Notes: generated by a model not told the origin, from the sequence alone. 41,896 bases of DNA from Gammaproteobacteria bacterium (GCA_030432465.1 JAUIHB010000003.1:1-41896); one strand, 5' to 3'; numbered from the stretch's first letter, positions 26,586 to 36,895 are shown. Numbers and translations: made by a program.

Positions 26586-27977
26586 CTAATCTATATCTTT
26601 TTCCAATCCCCACCAAGGGTCATCTTTAGGGAGCGGTGAAGTTAAAGTATGTAAAAAGCTTTCGAGTTCGACCACTTCTTGAGTGGTCAGTTTTAACGGT
26701 AAAATATCAAAATGTGGACGGTTAGGATGCTGCTCTCGATTGTAAACTGGAGGTGCAGGAAAATTATAATGAGTAATAACTTGTTGTAAATTTTCAAACT
26801 GTCCCATTTGCATGTAGGGAGCTGTTTCTGCAATGTTACGCAATGTTGGGGTCTTTAATGCACCAACTAGTTCAGGGCCACTGGTTTTTAAAAATCGCAT
26901 TTCGGCACAATCTTGTTCACTTGCATCACTCCACTTAGATAAACAGGTAAACTCATCTTCAACTAAATCTTTTACGCCTTGATAACGGCCTAACTCTACA
27001 GGCTTATCGATAGGATCTGGTGCACCAATATTATGAAACTCATAATTGGTAAATAGTGGGCCATTGTGGCAGCTTGCGCAGTTTGCTTTACCAACAAAAA
27101 GTCGTAAACCTTTGACTTCTTGTGGAGAAAGTAATTTAGGGAGTTCTGCTTCCCTTTTTTCGACTAAGGCTTCAAGAAAGTGATCAAATCTAGATGGTGG
27201 TATCGTCAGTTGTCGCTGATAAGCCATAATTGCTTTGCCAATATGACTAAAAACCTGATTGATTAAATCTTGTTGTGTTTTACTCATGTTTTCCCAGTTT
27301 TTAATTTCCTGGCTATTACCTTTGGGTGAAGCGCTTTTTGGAAGCTGTGCGATTTGGTCTAATTTTATATCGCCAAAAACGTTTTGATATTCGTTAGGAT
27401 ATTTTTCCAGAAAATTGCGTACATAGGTCAAGCGACTGGTATTATATTCATTGTGATCTTCAATTGGCCCAAGTGCTTGTGACCATAAACTATCCTTGCG
27501 TCCATCCCAAAATTGCCAGGGACTGTAAGCTGCGCCTAAAACACTTGGTGAACTACGTTTGGTAACACCTGTCGCTTTTGAAAATGCAAGACCATCAGTA
27601 AAATAGCGTTTGGGTTGATGACAAGTCGCACAGGAGACTTGTTTATTATTACTAAGTGAAGCATCAAAAAATAATTTTTTGCCTAATTTTGCAGCATCAA
27701 TATTTTCCGAATACTGATTGCTAACAGACTTGGGCGGTTCGCCTAAATTACTAATTAAAAAAGGTTCTAAAAATTGAATATCAATATCGGTAAACTGATA
27801 TAGTTCTTTTGTGTCAGAAGTAATTTTTTTTTCAGTTTTCGTTTTTTTGGCTAGTTCTTGGTTATCTGATGGAGTTTCTGTATTCTGCTCCGTACAAGCT
27901 GCTAATAAAACAAATAATAAACCAATGGTGATAGATCTTGGATTGCAACCCTTATTGACTTTTGATGTTTTCTCCAT
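26586..27977 (-). CDS. di-haem cytochrome c peroxidase / MauG family lipoprotein
   Basis: A 463-residue exported protein with a lipoprotein signal (LLFVLLAAC, lipid on Cys28) and two c-type haem motifs, CATCH at residues 116-120 and CASCH at 300-304. It has the FFDASLSNN and LGRYQGVKD segments and an ending ELESFLHTL typical of the CcpA/MauG superfamily. Such proteins reduce peroxide or oxidise side chains of a partner protein through high-valent haem. Here it is the last gene of a three-gene operon (29074-31197, 27980-29002, this gene) with only 2 bases between it and its neighbour. That suggests action on the two secreted neighbours, but this is inference. Confidence 0.9.
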   Translation of the reverse strand: MEKTSKVNKGCNPRSITIGLLFVLLAACTEQNTETPSDNQELAKKTKTEKKITSDTKELYQFTDIDIQFLEPFLISNLGEPPKSVSNQYSENIDAAKLGKKLFFDASLSNNKQVSCATCHQPKRYFTDGLAFSKATGVTKRSSPSVLGAAYSPWQFWDGRKDSLWSQALGPIEDHNEYNTSRLTYVRNFLEKYPNEYQNVFGDIKLDQIAQLPKSASPKGNSQEIKNWENMSKTQQDLINQVFSHIGKAIMAYQRQLTIPPSRFDHFLEALVEKREAELPKLLSPQEVKGLRLFVGKANCASCHNGPLFTNYEFHNIGAPDPIDKPVELGRYQGVKDLVEDEFTCLSKWSDASEQDCAEMRFLKTSGPELVGALKTPTLRNIAETAPYMQMGQFENLQQVITHYNFPAPPVYNREQHPNRPHFDILPLKLTTQEVVELESFLHTLTSPLPKDDPWWGLEKDID

Positions 27978-27979
27978 AA

Positions 27980-29002
27980 CTAAAGTACCAGATTAAAAGT
28001 AAAAAAATCGGGATTGAGATCGACACTATTAGCTTTATTTTTTAAATCGCTCGGTAAGATAAACTTCATAACCCACCAGCCTTTCATTTGAAATTTCACA
28101 CCATCAACAAGGTAAACGCCAGGGGCAATTTCTTGAGTAACTTCAGGCGCTGTAGGTAAGCCATGAACATGGCCTGGCATATGCCCTTCTACTTGAATTT
28201 TTACATTCTCTAGTGGTTCGCCATTGATATCACTTATCATTAATCGCCACTGATGAATTTTGTTTAGTGGAACAGCTGCAACATTTTTTGATTGAGAAGA
28301 TTGAGTTGTTTCATCAGTATGAACTTCAATGTGGGCAAAGTACTGTTCTTGTCTGGAAAATTTAAATGCATTGATATTTAAATCTGGCGGAGCATTTTGT
28401 TCAACTAATGCTGGGACTTGTAATGACATATCATCACGTTTCTGGCTGATGGTTTCTTCCGGAGTATTGGCTTTTTCCAGCATGTTTTTATGAACACTAC
28501 GCAACTGAGCATTATGCGCAAAAATATTTTTAACTGTATCGTCCATGGTTAATGGTTCGGTATTGGAAACCCATTGTTTCCATTTTTGAACAAACCCTTT
28601 TTCAAAATGTTCGGCTGCTTGTTGTTTTAAAAGTTTGCTTTGTTGTCTTAAATTTGCACCTTGGGTCTGATTGCTTTCTAATTTTTCAACTAATTGAGCT
28701 ATTTTTTCCTGACTTTCTTTTGAATTTATCTGGGGATTATTTTTCGCTCGAATGAGTGCTGTTCTTTGTTCTTTTAGTTGTTTGCGAACGGTATTTGCAT
28801 CGAGTATGAGCTGACGAGAGTCTTCATTGGCCTGATTGGCTTGATGCATAAGTTGAACAGCATGTTCAATTGGATTTTTTATAATACTTTCTGTGGATTC
28901 TACTGCCAAATTGTTCGCTTGTGTTCCCAACATGCAACAAGTAATGATTATAGCGGCTAAGTTTTTTATTTTATTATTCATTTTATGTTCTTCTTTTATC
29001 AA
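27980..29002 (-). CDS. secreted coiled-coil protein with a FixH/YtkA-like C-terminal domain
   Basis: A 340-residue exported protein. A signal peptide (about 6-29, ending TQA) is followed by a long helical, Gln- and Lys-rich region (about 35-145) likely to be coiled coil. The C-terminal 110 residues contain WRLMISDINGEPLENVKI, GHMPGHVHGLP, APGVYLVDGVKF and KGWWVMKFILP, the pattern of FixH/YtkA-like beta-sandwich domains. The histidines in HMPGHVHG could bind a metal. The gene is the middle member of an operon with a choice-of-anchor B protein upstream and a MauG-like di-haem protein 2 bases downstream. Function unknown. The start is taken as 29002; a second ATG at 28981 (7 codons on) is equally possible. 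Confidence 0.8.
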   Translation of the reverse strand: MIKEEHKMNNKIKNLAAIIITCCMLGTQANNLAVESTESIIKNPIEHAVQLMHQANQANEDSRQLILDANTVRKQLKEQRTALIRAKNNPQINSKESQEKIAQLVEKLESNQTQGANLRQQSKLLKQQAAEHFEKGFVQKWKQWVSNTEPLTMDDTVKNIFAHNAQLRSVHKNMLEKANTPEETISQKRDDMSLQVPALVEQNAPPDLNINAFKFSRQEQYFAHIEVHTDETTQSSQSKNVAAVPLNKIHQWRLMISDINGEPLENVKIQVEGHMPGHVHGLPTAPEVTQEIAPGVYLVDGVKFQMKGWWVMKFILPSDLKNKANSVDLNPDFFTFNLVL

Positions 29003-29073
29003 TAGGCAAAGCCGTCATTGCGACGACTTTGCCACGTTGTTTCAATTATTGACTAATTTTAATGCGATTAGTT

Positions 29074-31197
29074 TTAATTGAATGTAATACTCCAACTGTC
29101 GATAGTACCCAAGTCATAACGAGCTAAATCACGTACTCGTAATTCCCATTGACCAGCAGCAGATTTAGCACCAACATTGACGGTATAGTTTTTGTTAATG
29201 TTGTCACTTGAACCACCATAACGGTTGTGTAAATTGTACACCGTACCATCTGGGTGAATCAGGTCAACGACTAAATCACCAATATAAGTGTGAGTAATAT
29301 TAACCGCAATTTCAACACTGTCAGCATCACCAGCATGGGTTGAATCAACCGGACTATTAACGCCTCGACTATCGTTGTCAGGAATGTCATAAACATTCGT
29401 GTTTTCAAAAGTCTCAGTTTTTGGTGGGGTATCATCTTTACCAAATGAAACAGTATAGTCTTCTACTTCACCATAGTTGAACGTACCACAAGCATCAGGT
29501 GCATCTTTGTAGCGCATAGCAATACGCATACGAGTTTCACCACTGGCAGTAGTGGGGACATCAATGGTTCCACTAGCTGGATCTTGTGAGGCGCTGGCAG
29601 AATCGTAAACCAATTCACTACGATCAAACTCGGAGTTACCATCGTAGTCAATCCAAGCTTTCCAGTGTTCATTATACCCTCTTCCAGCAAAACCTGGAGT
29701 GAAAGTAAAGTCATTAGAACCGGTTGTCATGGAAATTGTTTGGTCTGTGAAGTCAGTGTAAGTTGAACCTGTTGAGTCATTACTGAAATCACCCACTGTT
29801 ACATTAGCAATCCACTCCTCAGAGCCATTCTCACTGGCTGCAGCACAGTATTTACCTGGATCAGGATCCGGATCCGGATCTGGGTCAGGATCAGGGTTAC
29901 CACCAATGGCATCCCAATCAGGCTTAACAATGAATAAACCATTACCAATATCGCTCATGACAATATTACCGCTGGCAAAATAAGGGTAATTACTCCAAGT
30001 ACCTGAAAACTGTGCACTATCTGAACTTGGAATGGTGTCAAAAAATGCAACTTCTTCCAATTGTCCATTAGCAATATTTTCACTACTTAGAATTCTTAAA
30101 CCGGCACGATAGTTACTTTCGATAACAAAGCCATTCAAGGTATATAAGTTGTGGTCAATTGCAGCTGTTGGACCAACATAACGTCCAATTTCGCTGGGGT
30201 TTTGTAAGTCACTGACATCCCAGATATAAGAAGTTGTGTTAGTTCCATTGTTACTCTCATCCAATTCATCATTCATAATTAATTGTGAATGATCATCGTT
30301 TAAGAACCAGCCTTGGTGAGTGTAACGAGCGCCACTATAACCGCTACGTGATACTTGAACAGGGTTACTCTTGTTAGTTACATCAACAATAGTAATTGTA
30401 TCTTCGTTATAACCGACACAAATTTCTTTGCCTTGATAACGAGTATCTGGCCCTGCGTAATTAACACATTGGGTATCATGTGTATAACCATCAGATGAAA
30501 AACAACCCGCATACTGAGGAGATGTTGGTGTTGTTACATCGACCATATACAAACCACCACTACATTGATTGCTTCCAACAATATAAGCAAAACCACTGTC
30601 TTCGTTGATTGCGATGTTATGCGCGTTACCAAAGTCACTCATGCTAGATGTTTCTGAAAGCGTTGAGTTAGGTGGTGTATCGCGTAATATTCTTAGGTCA
30701 AATATTTGTAAACCAGCGGAATAGTTAGCATCTGCAACAATAAAAGCATGATCGTTATAGACTTTAATATCTCGCCAAGTTGAAGAAGTATTCCCGCGCG
30801 TGGGTAAAAAACCAATGTGAACAGGGTTCTCTGGATCAGAAACATCGACAAATGCAGTACCGTGAGTACGTCCTACAATCGCGATTTCTGCACCGGTGAC
30901 TGGATCAGTCCATCCCCAGATATCATTCAGGTTTTGTGAACCTCCACCCATGCTGGCTTTTGGTAAAAAAGCTTGGAAATCAACTTTATTACAGGGGTAA
31001 CCATTGGCTGAACCATTAGTACAGACATCAGTGAGTGAGGCTGGGCTACTGAGCATGCGAAGTTGTGCTGCGGTTAACCCTTCATTGGAGTTATCGTACT
31101 TAAAGTAGTCTTTATACATAGCGCTGTGACCCCAGCTTAGTGACGAAAATACGGCACCAAACGAAAGCACAAACGCCAGTAGCGTTTTTATTTTCAT
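29074..31197 (-). CDS. secreted choice-of-anchor B family protein with GEVED and P domains
   Basis: A 707-residue exported protein with a signal peptide (about 1-26). Residues about 60-430 contain repeated LVIVD-like units (VDVSDPENPVHIGFLP, MVDVTTPTSPQYAG, IVDVTNKSNPVQVS, IWDVSDLQNPSEIG), which make the beta-propeller of the choice-of-anchor B family. A DP-repeat linker (about 435-447) joins a GEVED domain (about 455-585, ending NYGEVEDYTVSFG). A P/proprotein-convertase domain (about 595-707) ends the protein, with LVVDLIHPDGT and WSITFN. Several cysteine pairs suggest disulfides. No protease active site is seen. It heads an operon with the FixH-like and MauG-like genes. It is likely on the surface or in the periplasm, with unknown role. 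Confidence 0.87.
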   Translation of the reverse strand: MKIKTLLAFVLSFGAVFSSLSWGHSAMYKDYFKYDNSNEGLTAAQLRMLSSPASLTDVCTNGSANGYPCNKVDFQAFLPKASMGGGSQNLNDIWGWTDPVTGAEIAIVGRTHGTAFVDVSDPENPVHIGFLPTRGNTSSTWRDIKVYNDHAFIVADANYSAGLQIFDLRILRDTPPNSTLSETSSMSDFGNAHNIAINEDSGFAYIVGSNQCSGGLYMVDVTTPTSPQYAGCFSSDGYTHDTQCVNYAGPDTRYQGKEICVGYNEDTITIVDVTNKSNPVQVSRSGYSGARYTHQGWFLNDDHSQLIMNDELDESNNGTNTTSYIWDVSDLQNPSEIGRYVGPTAAIDHNLYTLNGFVIESNYRAGLRILSSENIANGQLEEVAFFDTIPSSDSAQFSGTWSNYPYFASGNIVMSDIGNGLFIVKPDWDAIGGNPDPDPDPDPDPDPGKYCAAASENGSEEWIANVTVGDFSNDSTGSTYTDFTDQTISMTTGSNDFTFTPGFAGRGYNEHWKAWIDYDGNSEFDRSELVYDSASASQDPASGTIDVPTTASGETRMRIAMRYKDAPDACGTFNYGEVEDYTVSFGKDDTPPKTETFENTNVYDIPDNDSRGVNSPVDSTHAGDADSVEIAVNITHTYIGDLVVDLIHPDGTVYNLHNRYGGSSDNINKNYTVNVGAKSAAGQWELRVRDLARYDLGTIDSWSITFN
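29861..29896 (-). repeat. six-base repeat encoding an Asp-Pro linker
   Basis: Six imperfect TCNGGN units encode alternating Asp and Pro between the propeller and GEVED domains. Units differ at the variable positions. Copy-number change would alter linker length in frame. Confidence 0.85.
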
Positions 31198-31752
31198 AGT
31201 TTATATCCTATCGAAATGTTATTTTTATTGCTTTAATTGACGTGACACGACAGGAAACAATTAATCTTACAAGAGACTTAGGCATGACAAACAACGTATG
31301 ATGTCAAACTTAAGTGTGGCTGTTCTCTTATTTTAATTATTTCCTAGACAACGACGGATAATGTGGACGGAAAATCAACCAGTTTTCCGCTTGCGGCTGG
31401 TTACAATTTTGTGCTGCATAAATTATAACCAGTTGGGAACTATAGAGAATATAAAAGTTATAAGCAAGTAACCGCTAGTTATACATGATATTAATCTCAG
31501 ATGTGAGTGTTGAGTACAGTTTTAGGGTGTTGCAGGTCACATTTTTAATGGTAATTATCACAAAATTTGGGCAAATAAAATGCGTTTTTATCGCAAAAAA
31601 TTATGCGCATCTCAGATGATATATTTTATAACACTTTAATTTATCTGAGAGAAATTTAATTGTTCGTGTTCTGACAATTGTATTCATATTTTGCTGGCTT
31701 ATCGTTAAATACCAGCTACTATTTATCACTGAATAAAAGGGCTCAAAATACC
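31198..31752. other. long divergent spacer with repeated ATCTCAGATG elements
   Basis: About 550 bases between the choice-of-anchor B gene and gloA. No gene is evident, although a TTG-started frame into gloA exists from 31678. ATCTCAGATG occurs at 31494-31503 and 31609-31618, and the related ATCTGAG at 31643-31649 is its partial inverse. These may be operator sites. Confidence 0.45.
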
Positions 31753-32169
31753 ATGAAATTTCTACATTCGATGATAAGAACTAATTGTATTGAAAAATCT
31801 ATTCAATTTTATACGAAAGGTTTAGGTCTCCAGCTTATTCAGAAAAAGGATGTTCCTCAAGCTGAGTTTAGCTTGTATTTTATTGGGGAATCTGAAGACG
31901 CACCAATGATTGAGTTAACGCATAATTGGGATAATCGTGATTATCAGGGGGGCAATCAATTTGGTCATTTAGCTTTTTCAGTCGAAAACATTTACTCAAC
32001 TTGTGAACACTTAATGGCAATGGGAGTTACCATTAATCGCCCACCGCGTGATGGTCGGATGGCATTTGTGAAAGATCCTAACGGTATTTCAATTGAGCTT
32101 TTGCAAGCTGGCGAAAGTCTTGAGCTAGCCAAGCCATGGACTGAAATGGAAAATCAGGGTAACTGGTAA
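31753..32169 (+). CDS. gloA: lactoylglutathione lyase (glyoxalase I)
   Basis: A 138-residue VOC-fold enzyme that isomerises the methylglyoxal-glutathione hemithioacetal to lactoylglutathione. The four metal ligands are visible: His5 (LHSMIRT), Glu in MIELTHNW, His in FGHLAFSVEN and Glu in ISIELLQAG. The MKFLHSMIRTN start is that of GloA. A longer frame from a TTG at 31678 adds 25 unrelated residues and is rejected. It lies 143 bases before gcvT on the same strand. Confidence 0.93.
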   Translation: MKFLHSMIRTNCIEKSIQFYTKGLGLQLIQKKDVPQAEFSLYFIGESEDAPMIELTHNWDNRDYQGGNQFGHLAFSVENIYSTCEHLMAMGVTINRPPRDGRMAFVKDPNGISIELLQAGESLELAKPWTEMENQGNW

Positions 32170-32246
32170 GATCTCTCTCATTTTCTATTGGTTTTTCAAC
32201 TAGTTGTATTTGTCTAACACATATAACAAAAAGGTTGTAGTTCATG

Positions 32247-32275
32247 TTCTCATGACTCATATAGACCTGTATAAT
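32247..32275 (+). promoter_or_regulatory. sigma-70-like promoter before gcvT
   Basis: A perfect TATAAT (32270-32275) stands 37 bases before the gcvT ATG. The -35 position (TTCTCA, 17-base spacing) is poor, so activation by a regulator is plausible. I do not see a glycine riboswitch in the gloA-gcvT spacer. Confidence 0.5.
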
Positions 32276-32312
32276 CCGCCGTCATTAAGCCACCTTGTAG
32301 GAAATAATTAAG

Positions 32313-33398
32313 ATGGGAAAACAAACACCTTTTTTCGATTGTCACAATCAAGCAGGCGCTAAAATTGTCGATTTTGGTGGCTGGGATATGCCTTTGCACT
32401 ATGGCTCTCAAGTTGATGAACACCATCAGGTACGCCAAGACGCTGGTATGTTCGATGTTTCACACATGACCACGGTAGAAGTTAAGGGTGATGATGCCAA
32501 AGCCTACTTACAAAAACTGCTGGCAAATGATGTTGCTAAACTGACGGTTAGCGGCAAGGCGCTTTATAGTGGCATGCTCAACGAAAAAGGTGGCGTGATT
32601 GATGATTTAATCGTCTACTATATTAACGATACCCATTATCGTGTTGTAGTAAATGCCTCTACCCGAGAAAAAGATTTAGCCTGGATGGAAAAACAAGCGA
32701 GTGCTTACTCTGTCACGGTGACTGAAAATAATGATTTTGCAATGTTAGCGGTGCAAGGCCCAAAAGCAATTGAGAAAACCAATCAGGTTTTATCATCAGC
32801 TCAACAGCAAGCTGTTGAGGGTCTGGGTGTGTTTGTTGCGGCAGATAGTGAAGGCTATTTTATTGCACGTACAGGTTACACTGGTGAAGACGGCTACGAA
32901 ATTATGGTGCCAGCAGATCAAGCTGCTACTTTTTGGAACAAGCTTATTGAAGCTGGCGTTAAGCCATGTGGATTAGGCGCACGCGATACTTTGCGTTTAG
33001 AAGCGGGTATGAATCTATATGGCAACGATATGGATGAAACCATTTCACCATTAGAGGCAAACATGGGATGGACTATCGCTTGGGAACCACAAGATAGAGA
33101 CTTTATTGGCCGCTCTGCTTTAGTTGCAGAAAAAGAAGCGGGTGTTGCTAATAAATTAGTCGGTTTAGTTTTGGAAGGCAAAGGGGTTATTCGTGCACAT
33201 ATGAAAGTCATCATTGATGGTGTTGGTGAAGGCGAAACTACAAGTGGTACGATGTCTCCAACATTAAAAAAGAGTATCGGTATGGCGCGCGTCCCTAAAG
33301 CAACAGGCGAGCAAGTCATGTTAGAAATTCGGGGCAAGCAAGTTCCTGCTAAAGTAGTTAAGCCTTGCTTTGTTCGCAAAGGTGAAGCTTTGGTGTAA
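32313..33398 (+). CDS. gcvT: aminomethyltransferase, T-protein of the glycine cleavage system
   Basis: A 361-residue folate enzyme that moves the methylene group from the lipoyl arm of GcvH to tetrahydrofolate and releases ammonia. It begins [20 protein letters not shown], has [14 protein letters not shown] and the folate-site segments [12 protein letters not shown] and [14 protein letters not shown]. The length matches the enteric protein. AGGA lies 10 bases before the ATG. It is followed by gcvH after 106 bases and gcvP after a terminator. The fourth protein, lipoamide dehydrogenase, is not encoded here. Confidence 0.97.
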   Translation: MGKQTPFFDCHNQAGAKIVDFGGWDMPLHYGSQVDEHHQVRQDAGMFDVSHMTTVEVKGDDAKAYLQKLLANDVAKLTVSGKALYSGMLNEKGGVIDDLIVYYINDTHYRVVVNASTREKDLAWMEKQASAYSVTVTENNDFAMLAVQGPKAIEKTNQVLSSAQQQAVEGLGVFVAADSEGYFIARTGYTGEDGYEIMVPADQAATFWNKLIEAGVKPCGLGARDTLRLEAGMNLYGNDMDETISPLEANMGWTIAWEPQDRDFIGRSALVAEKEAGVANKLVGLVLEGKGVIRAHMKVIIDGVGEGETTSGTMSPTLKKSIGMARVPKATGEQVMLEIRGKQVPAKVVKPCFVRKGEALV

Positions 33399-33504
33399 AA
33401 TTGCTGTAGCCAAGGATTCATGAATTTTTTAAACACTTTAGTTTTAACAAGCAAGTTTTAAAGATCAAATTTTTAAAGATTGAATATATTTTGAGGAATT
33501 TAAT

Positions 33505-33891
33505 ATGAGCAATGTCCCAAACGATTTGAAGTATGTCAGTTCACACGAGTGGATTAGACTAGAAGACGATGGTTCTGTAACTGTTGGTATTACCGATCAT
33601 GCGCAAGAGTTATTGGGCGATGTGGTTTATGTTGAGTTGCCAGATGTAGATACAGAAGTTGCGTTAGAAGATGAAATCGCGGTAGTTGAATCAGTTAAAG
33701 CGGCATCTGATATCTATGCACCGTTATCTGGCACCATTATCGAAATTAATGAATCTTTAGAAGATGCACCAGAAACGATTAACTCTTCTCCTTATGATGA
33801 TGGTTGGATGTTCAAAATGAAGCCATCAGAAGAGTCAGAAATCAACAATCTATTAGATGCAGAAGCTTATTCTGCTGAAATTGAAGATTAA
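33505..33891 (+). CDS. gcvH: glycine cleavage system H protein
   Basis: A 128-residue lipoyl carrier protein. The lipoylated Lys65 is in [14 protein letters not shown], within the usual beta-barrel. The start [16 protein letters not shown] is typical. It shuttles the aminomethyl group from GcvP to GcvT and is reoxidised by lipoamide dehydrogenase. A GAGG ribosome binding site stands before the ATG. An intrinsic terminator lies 50 bases after its stop and before gcvP. Confidence 0.97.
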   Translation: MSNVPNDLKYVSSHEWIRLEDDGSVTVGITDHAQELLGDVVYVELPDVDTEVALEDEIAVVESVKAASDIYAPLSGTIIEINESLEDAPETINSSPYDDGWMFKMKPSEESEINNLLDAEAYSAEIED

Positions 33892-33940
33892 TTAACGAGT
33901 TAGCTGCAAATACGGCTATTTGGTTAAAGATTATCGAATA

Positions 33941-33965
33941 AGCCTCGGGTTAGCCGGGGCTTTTT
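33941..33965 (+). terminator. intrinsic terminator between gcvH and gcvP
   Basis: AGCCTCGG, loop GTTAG, CCGGGGCT with one G-U pair, then TTTTT. It lies inside what is normally one gcvTHP transcript. It resembles the terminator after gcvP. Confidence 0.82.
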
Positions 33966-34021
33966 CAGTTTTTCTAGGTTCGATTTAGGCGACAAATCGG
34001 CTTAACAGTAGAGTTATTAAT

Positions 34022-36895
34022 ATGAAACAAACATTGCATCAACTATCTAATCATCAGGAATTTATCCAGCGCCACGTTGGACCAGATGCGCAAGAAACTC
34101 AGCAAATGCTTGAGTATTTAGGTCTGTCATCCTTAGACGAATTACTCGAAAAGACAGTCCCAAATAAAATTCGTTTACCCGAAGAGCTCGCAATTCCATC
34201 TGCGCGTAGTGAACAGGAAGCGTTAGACGATATTGGACAGTATGCTGCGATGAATAAAGTTTACCGTTCTTATATTGGTATGGGTTACTACCACACAAAA
34301 ACGCCGACGGTTATTCTGCGTAACGTTTTGGAAAATCCTGGTTGGTACACTGCTTACACACCTTATCAGCCTGAAATTGCACAAGGTCGATTAGAAGCGA
34401 TAATTACTTACCAACAAATGACGATTGATTTGACAGGTATGGAGTTAGCTAGTGCATCCTTGTTGGATGAAGCAACTGCGGCGGCTGAAGCTATGGCAAT
34501 GTCAAAGCGAGTTTCCAAAAATAAAAAGTCGAACCAGTATTTTGTGGATGAAAATGCTTTCCCTCAAACCATTGATGTCATTAAAACGCGCGCAGAACAT
34601 TATGGTTTTGAGTTAATTTTTGGTAACGCAAAAAATGCATCTGAGCACGATGTTTTTGGTGCTTACGTTCAATATACCGATCGCACGGGGGAAGTGATTG
34701 ATCTACAAACGGTGATTGAAGGTTTGCATGAAAAAAATGCAATCGTTGCAGTTGGTGCCGACATTATGAGCTTGGTCATGCTTAAAGCGCCAGGTGAAAT
34801 GGGGGCGGATATTGTTTTAGGATCGTCGCAACGTTTTGGTGTTCCTGTTGCATTTGGTGGACCACATGCCGCATTTTTTGCAACCCGTGAGCAATACAAG
34901 CGAGCTATTCCTGGGCGTATTATTGGAGTGTCAATTGATACAAATAAGCGACAAGCTTATCGCATGGCTATGCAAACTCGTGAACAGCATATCCGTCGCG
35001 AAAAAGCGACTTCAAACATTTGTACTGCACAAGTACTCTTGGCAAACATTGCTGCTTTTTATGCGGTATATCATGGGCCTGCTGGACTTAAACAAATCGC
35101 CGGAAAAATTCACCGCTTAACGGGAATTTTAGCGCATGCGTTAAAAGCACAAAATATTGAAGTAGTGAATCAAACTTATTTTGATACATTAACTTTAGAT
35201 GTAGCAGATCAACGTGACGATATAATTGCTCGCGCCACAGAAGCAGAAATTAATCTACGCATTGATGTGAATGGTCGTATTGGTTTAAGTCTTGATGAAG
35301 CGACTAACGAAAAAGAAATTCAAACCATTTATAGTGTTATTACTGGCGATAAAACAGAACTTGATATTAACAGTCTAGATGCCACCGCACGTGATCACGA
35401 ATCGTTTGAAAAAAGCTTATTAAGAGAAACGCCAATTTTACAACACCCGGTATTTAACACGCATCATTCTGAAACAGAGATGCTACGTTTCTTAAAGCAT
35501 TTGGAAAACAAAGACTTATCATTAACCCACGCAATGATTGCGCTTGGCAGCTGTACCATGAAGCTCAATGCAACCTCGGAAATGGTACCCATTACTTGGA
35601 AAGAGTTTGCTAGTATTCATCCATTTGCACCAACTGATCAGACTCAAGGTTATCAAACCATGATTGAGCAGTTAGAAGCATGGTTGGCGGAAATAACCGG
35701 CTACGATGCAGTCACAGTGCAACCTAATTCAGGTGCACAAGGTGAGTACGCAGGACTATTAGCTATTGCCAAATATCACGAAAGTCGTGGTGAAGGTCAT
35801 CGTAACATTTGTTTGATCCCAAGTTCAGCTCATGGAACTAATCCTGCCAGCGCGCAAATGGCAAACATGAAAGTCATGATTGTTAATTGTGATGATGAAG
35901 GTAACGTTGATTTTGAAGACCTAAAAGCTAAAGCTGAGCAGGTATCAGAAAACTTATCTTGTTTAATGATTACCTACCCTTCAACACATGGCGTTTATGA
36001 AGAGCAAATTAAAGATATTTGTGATTTAGTCCATGAGCATGGTGGTCAGGTTTATATGGATGGCGCCAACATGAACGCACAAGTCGGCATTACTTCACCT
36101 GGCTTGATGGGATCAGATGTTTCGCATTTAAATCTGCATAAAACTTTCGCCATTCCACATGGTGGCGGCGGTCCAGGTGTTGGCCCTATTGGTGTGAAAG
36201 AGCATCTTAAGCCTTTCTTACCTAATCACTCAGTACGCAAACTGACTTTTACCGGTGAGAATAATGGCGCAGTTTCTGCGGCACCTTATGGTAGTGGTGG
36301 TATATTACCGATTTCATGGATGTACGTTGCCATGCTAGGTAAAGAAGGTCTAGCGCACTCAACCAAAATGGCATTATTAAATGCTAACTATTTATCAGCA
36401 CGTTTAAGCCAGCACTACCCTATTCTTTACAAAGGTAGAAATGATAAAGTTGCGCACGAATGTATTGTTGATTTACGCCCAATAAAAGCCGAAACAGGAA
36501 TTACCGAAGTCGATATTGCGAAACGCTTAATCGACTATGGATTCCACGCACCTACCATGTCATTCCCAGTTGCAGGCACCTTAATGATCGAGCCAACTGA
36601 GAGTGAACCATTTGTTGAAGTTGAGCGCTTTATTGAAGCCATGATTTCGATCAAACAGGAAATTGATAAAGTTAAATCGGGTGAGTACGACGCTAAAAAC
36701 AATCCGCTGACTAATGCACCACACACACAAGTGGATCTGTTAGAGTGGAATAAACCTTACTCCATTAAAGAAGCTATTTATCCGGTTGATGGACAAGAAA
36801 ACAGAAAATTCTGGCCAACCGTTAATCGTATTGACGATGTTTACGGTGACAGAAATCTAATGTGTTCATGCCCTTCTCCGGATGATTATCGTTAG
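34022..36895 (+). CDS. gcvP: glycine dehydrogenase (decarboxylating), P-protein
   Basis: A 957-residue pyridoxal-phosphate enzyme, the same length as in E. coli. It decarboxylates glycine and loads the aminomethyl group on GcvH. It is the single-chain type: an N-terminal half (about 1-450) and a C-terminal catalytic half. Lys707 in [17 protein letters not shown] binds the cofactor. The segments [12 protein letters not shown] and [14 protein letters not shown] are family hallmarks. No strong ribosome binding site precedes the ATG, and a terminator lies 57 bases upstream, so its expression may be set separately from gcvTH. Confidence 0.97.
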   Translation: MKQTLHQLSNHQEFIQRHVGPDAQETQQMLEYLGLSSLDELLEKTVPNKIRLPEELAIPSARSEQEALDDIGQYAAMNKVYRSYIGMGYYHTKTPTVILRNVLENPGWYTAYTPYQPEIAQGRLEAIITYQQMTIDLTGMELASASLLDEATAAAEAMAMSKRVSKNKKSNQYFVDENAFPQTIDVIKTRAEHYGFELIFGNAKNASEHDVFGAYVQYTDRTGEVIDLQTVIEGLHEKNAIVAVGADIMSLVMLKAPGEMGADIVLGSSQRFGVPVAFGGPHAAFFATREQYKRAIPGRIIGVSIDTNKRQAYRMAMQTREQHIRREKATSNICTAQVLLANIAAFYAVYHGPAGLKQIAGKIHRLTGILAHALKAQNIEVVNQTYFDTLTLDVADQRDDIIARATEAEINLRIDVNGRIGLSLDEATNEKEIQTIYSVITGDKTELDINSLDATARDHESFEKSLLRETPILQHPVFNTHHSETEMLRFLKHLENKDLSLTHAMIALGSCTMKLNATSEMVPITWKEFASIHPFAPTDQTQGYQTMIEQLEAWLAEITGYDAVTVQPNSGAQGEYAGLLAIAKYHESRGEGHRNICLIPSSAHGTNPASAQMANMKVMIVNCDDEGNVDFEDLKAKAEQVSENLSCLMITYPSTHGVYEEQIKDICDLVHEHGGQVYMDGANMNAQVGITSPGLMGSDVSHLNLHKTFAIPHGGGGPGVGPIGVKEHLKPFLPNHSVRKLTFTGENNGAVSAAPYGSGGILPISWMYVAMLGKEGLAHSTKMALLNANYLSARLSQHYPILYKGRNDKVAHECIVDLRPIKAETGITEVDIAKRLIDYGFHAPTMSFPVAGTLMIEPTESEPFVEVERFIEAMISIKQEIDKVKSGEYDAKNNPLTNAPHTQVDLLEWNKPYSIKEAIYPVDGQENRKFWPTVNRIDDVYGDRNLMCSCPSPDDYR

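Noticed and set aside
31678-31752. N-terminal extension of gloA from a TTG codon.
   Set aside because: The 25 added residues have no counterpart in glyoxalase I, and the ATG at 31753 gives the canonical start with the metal-ligand His at residue 5.
32170-32312. Glycine riboswitch before gcvT.
   Set aside because: The spacer is only 143 bases and shows no conserved glycine aptamer core or tandem aptamer layout.
32918-33454. A 178-codon minus-strand frame opposite gcvT.
   Set aside because: It lies antisense within a well-identified gene, has atypical composition and no family likeness.
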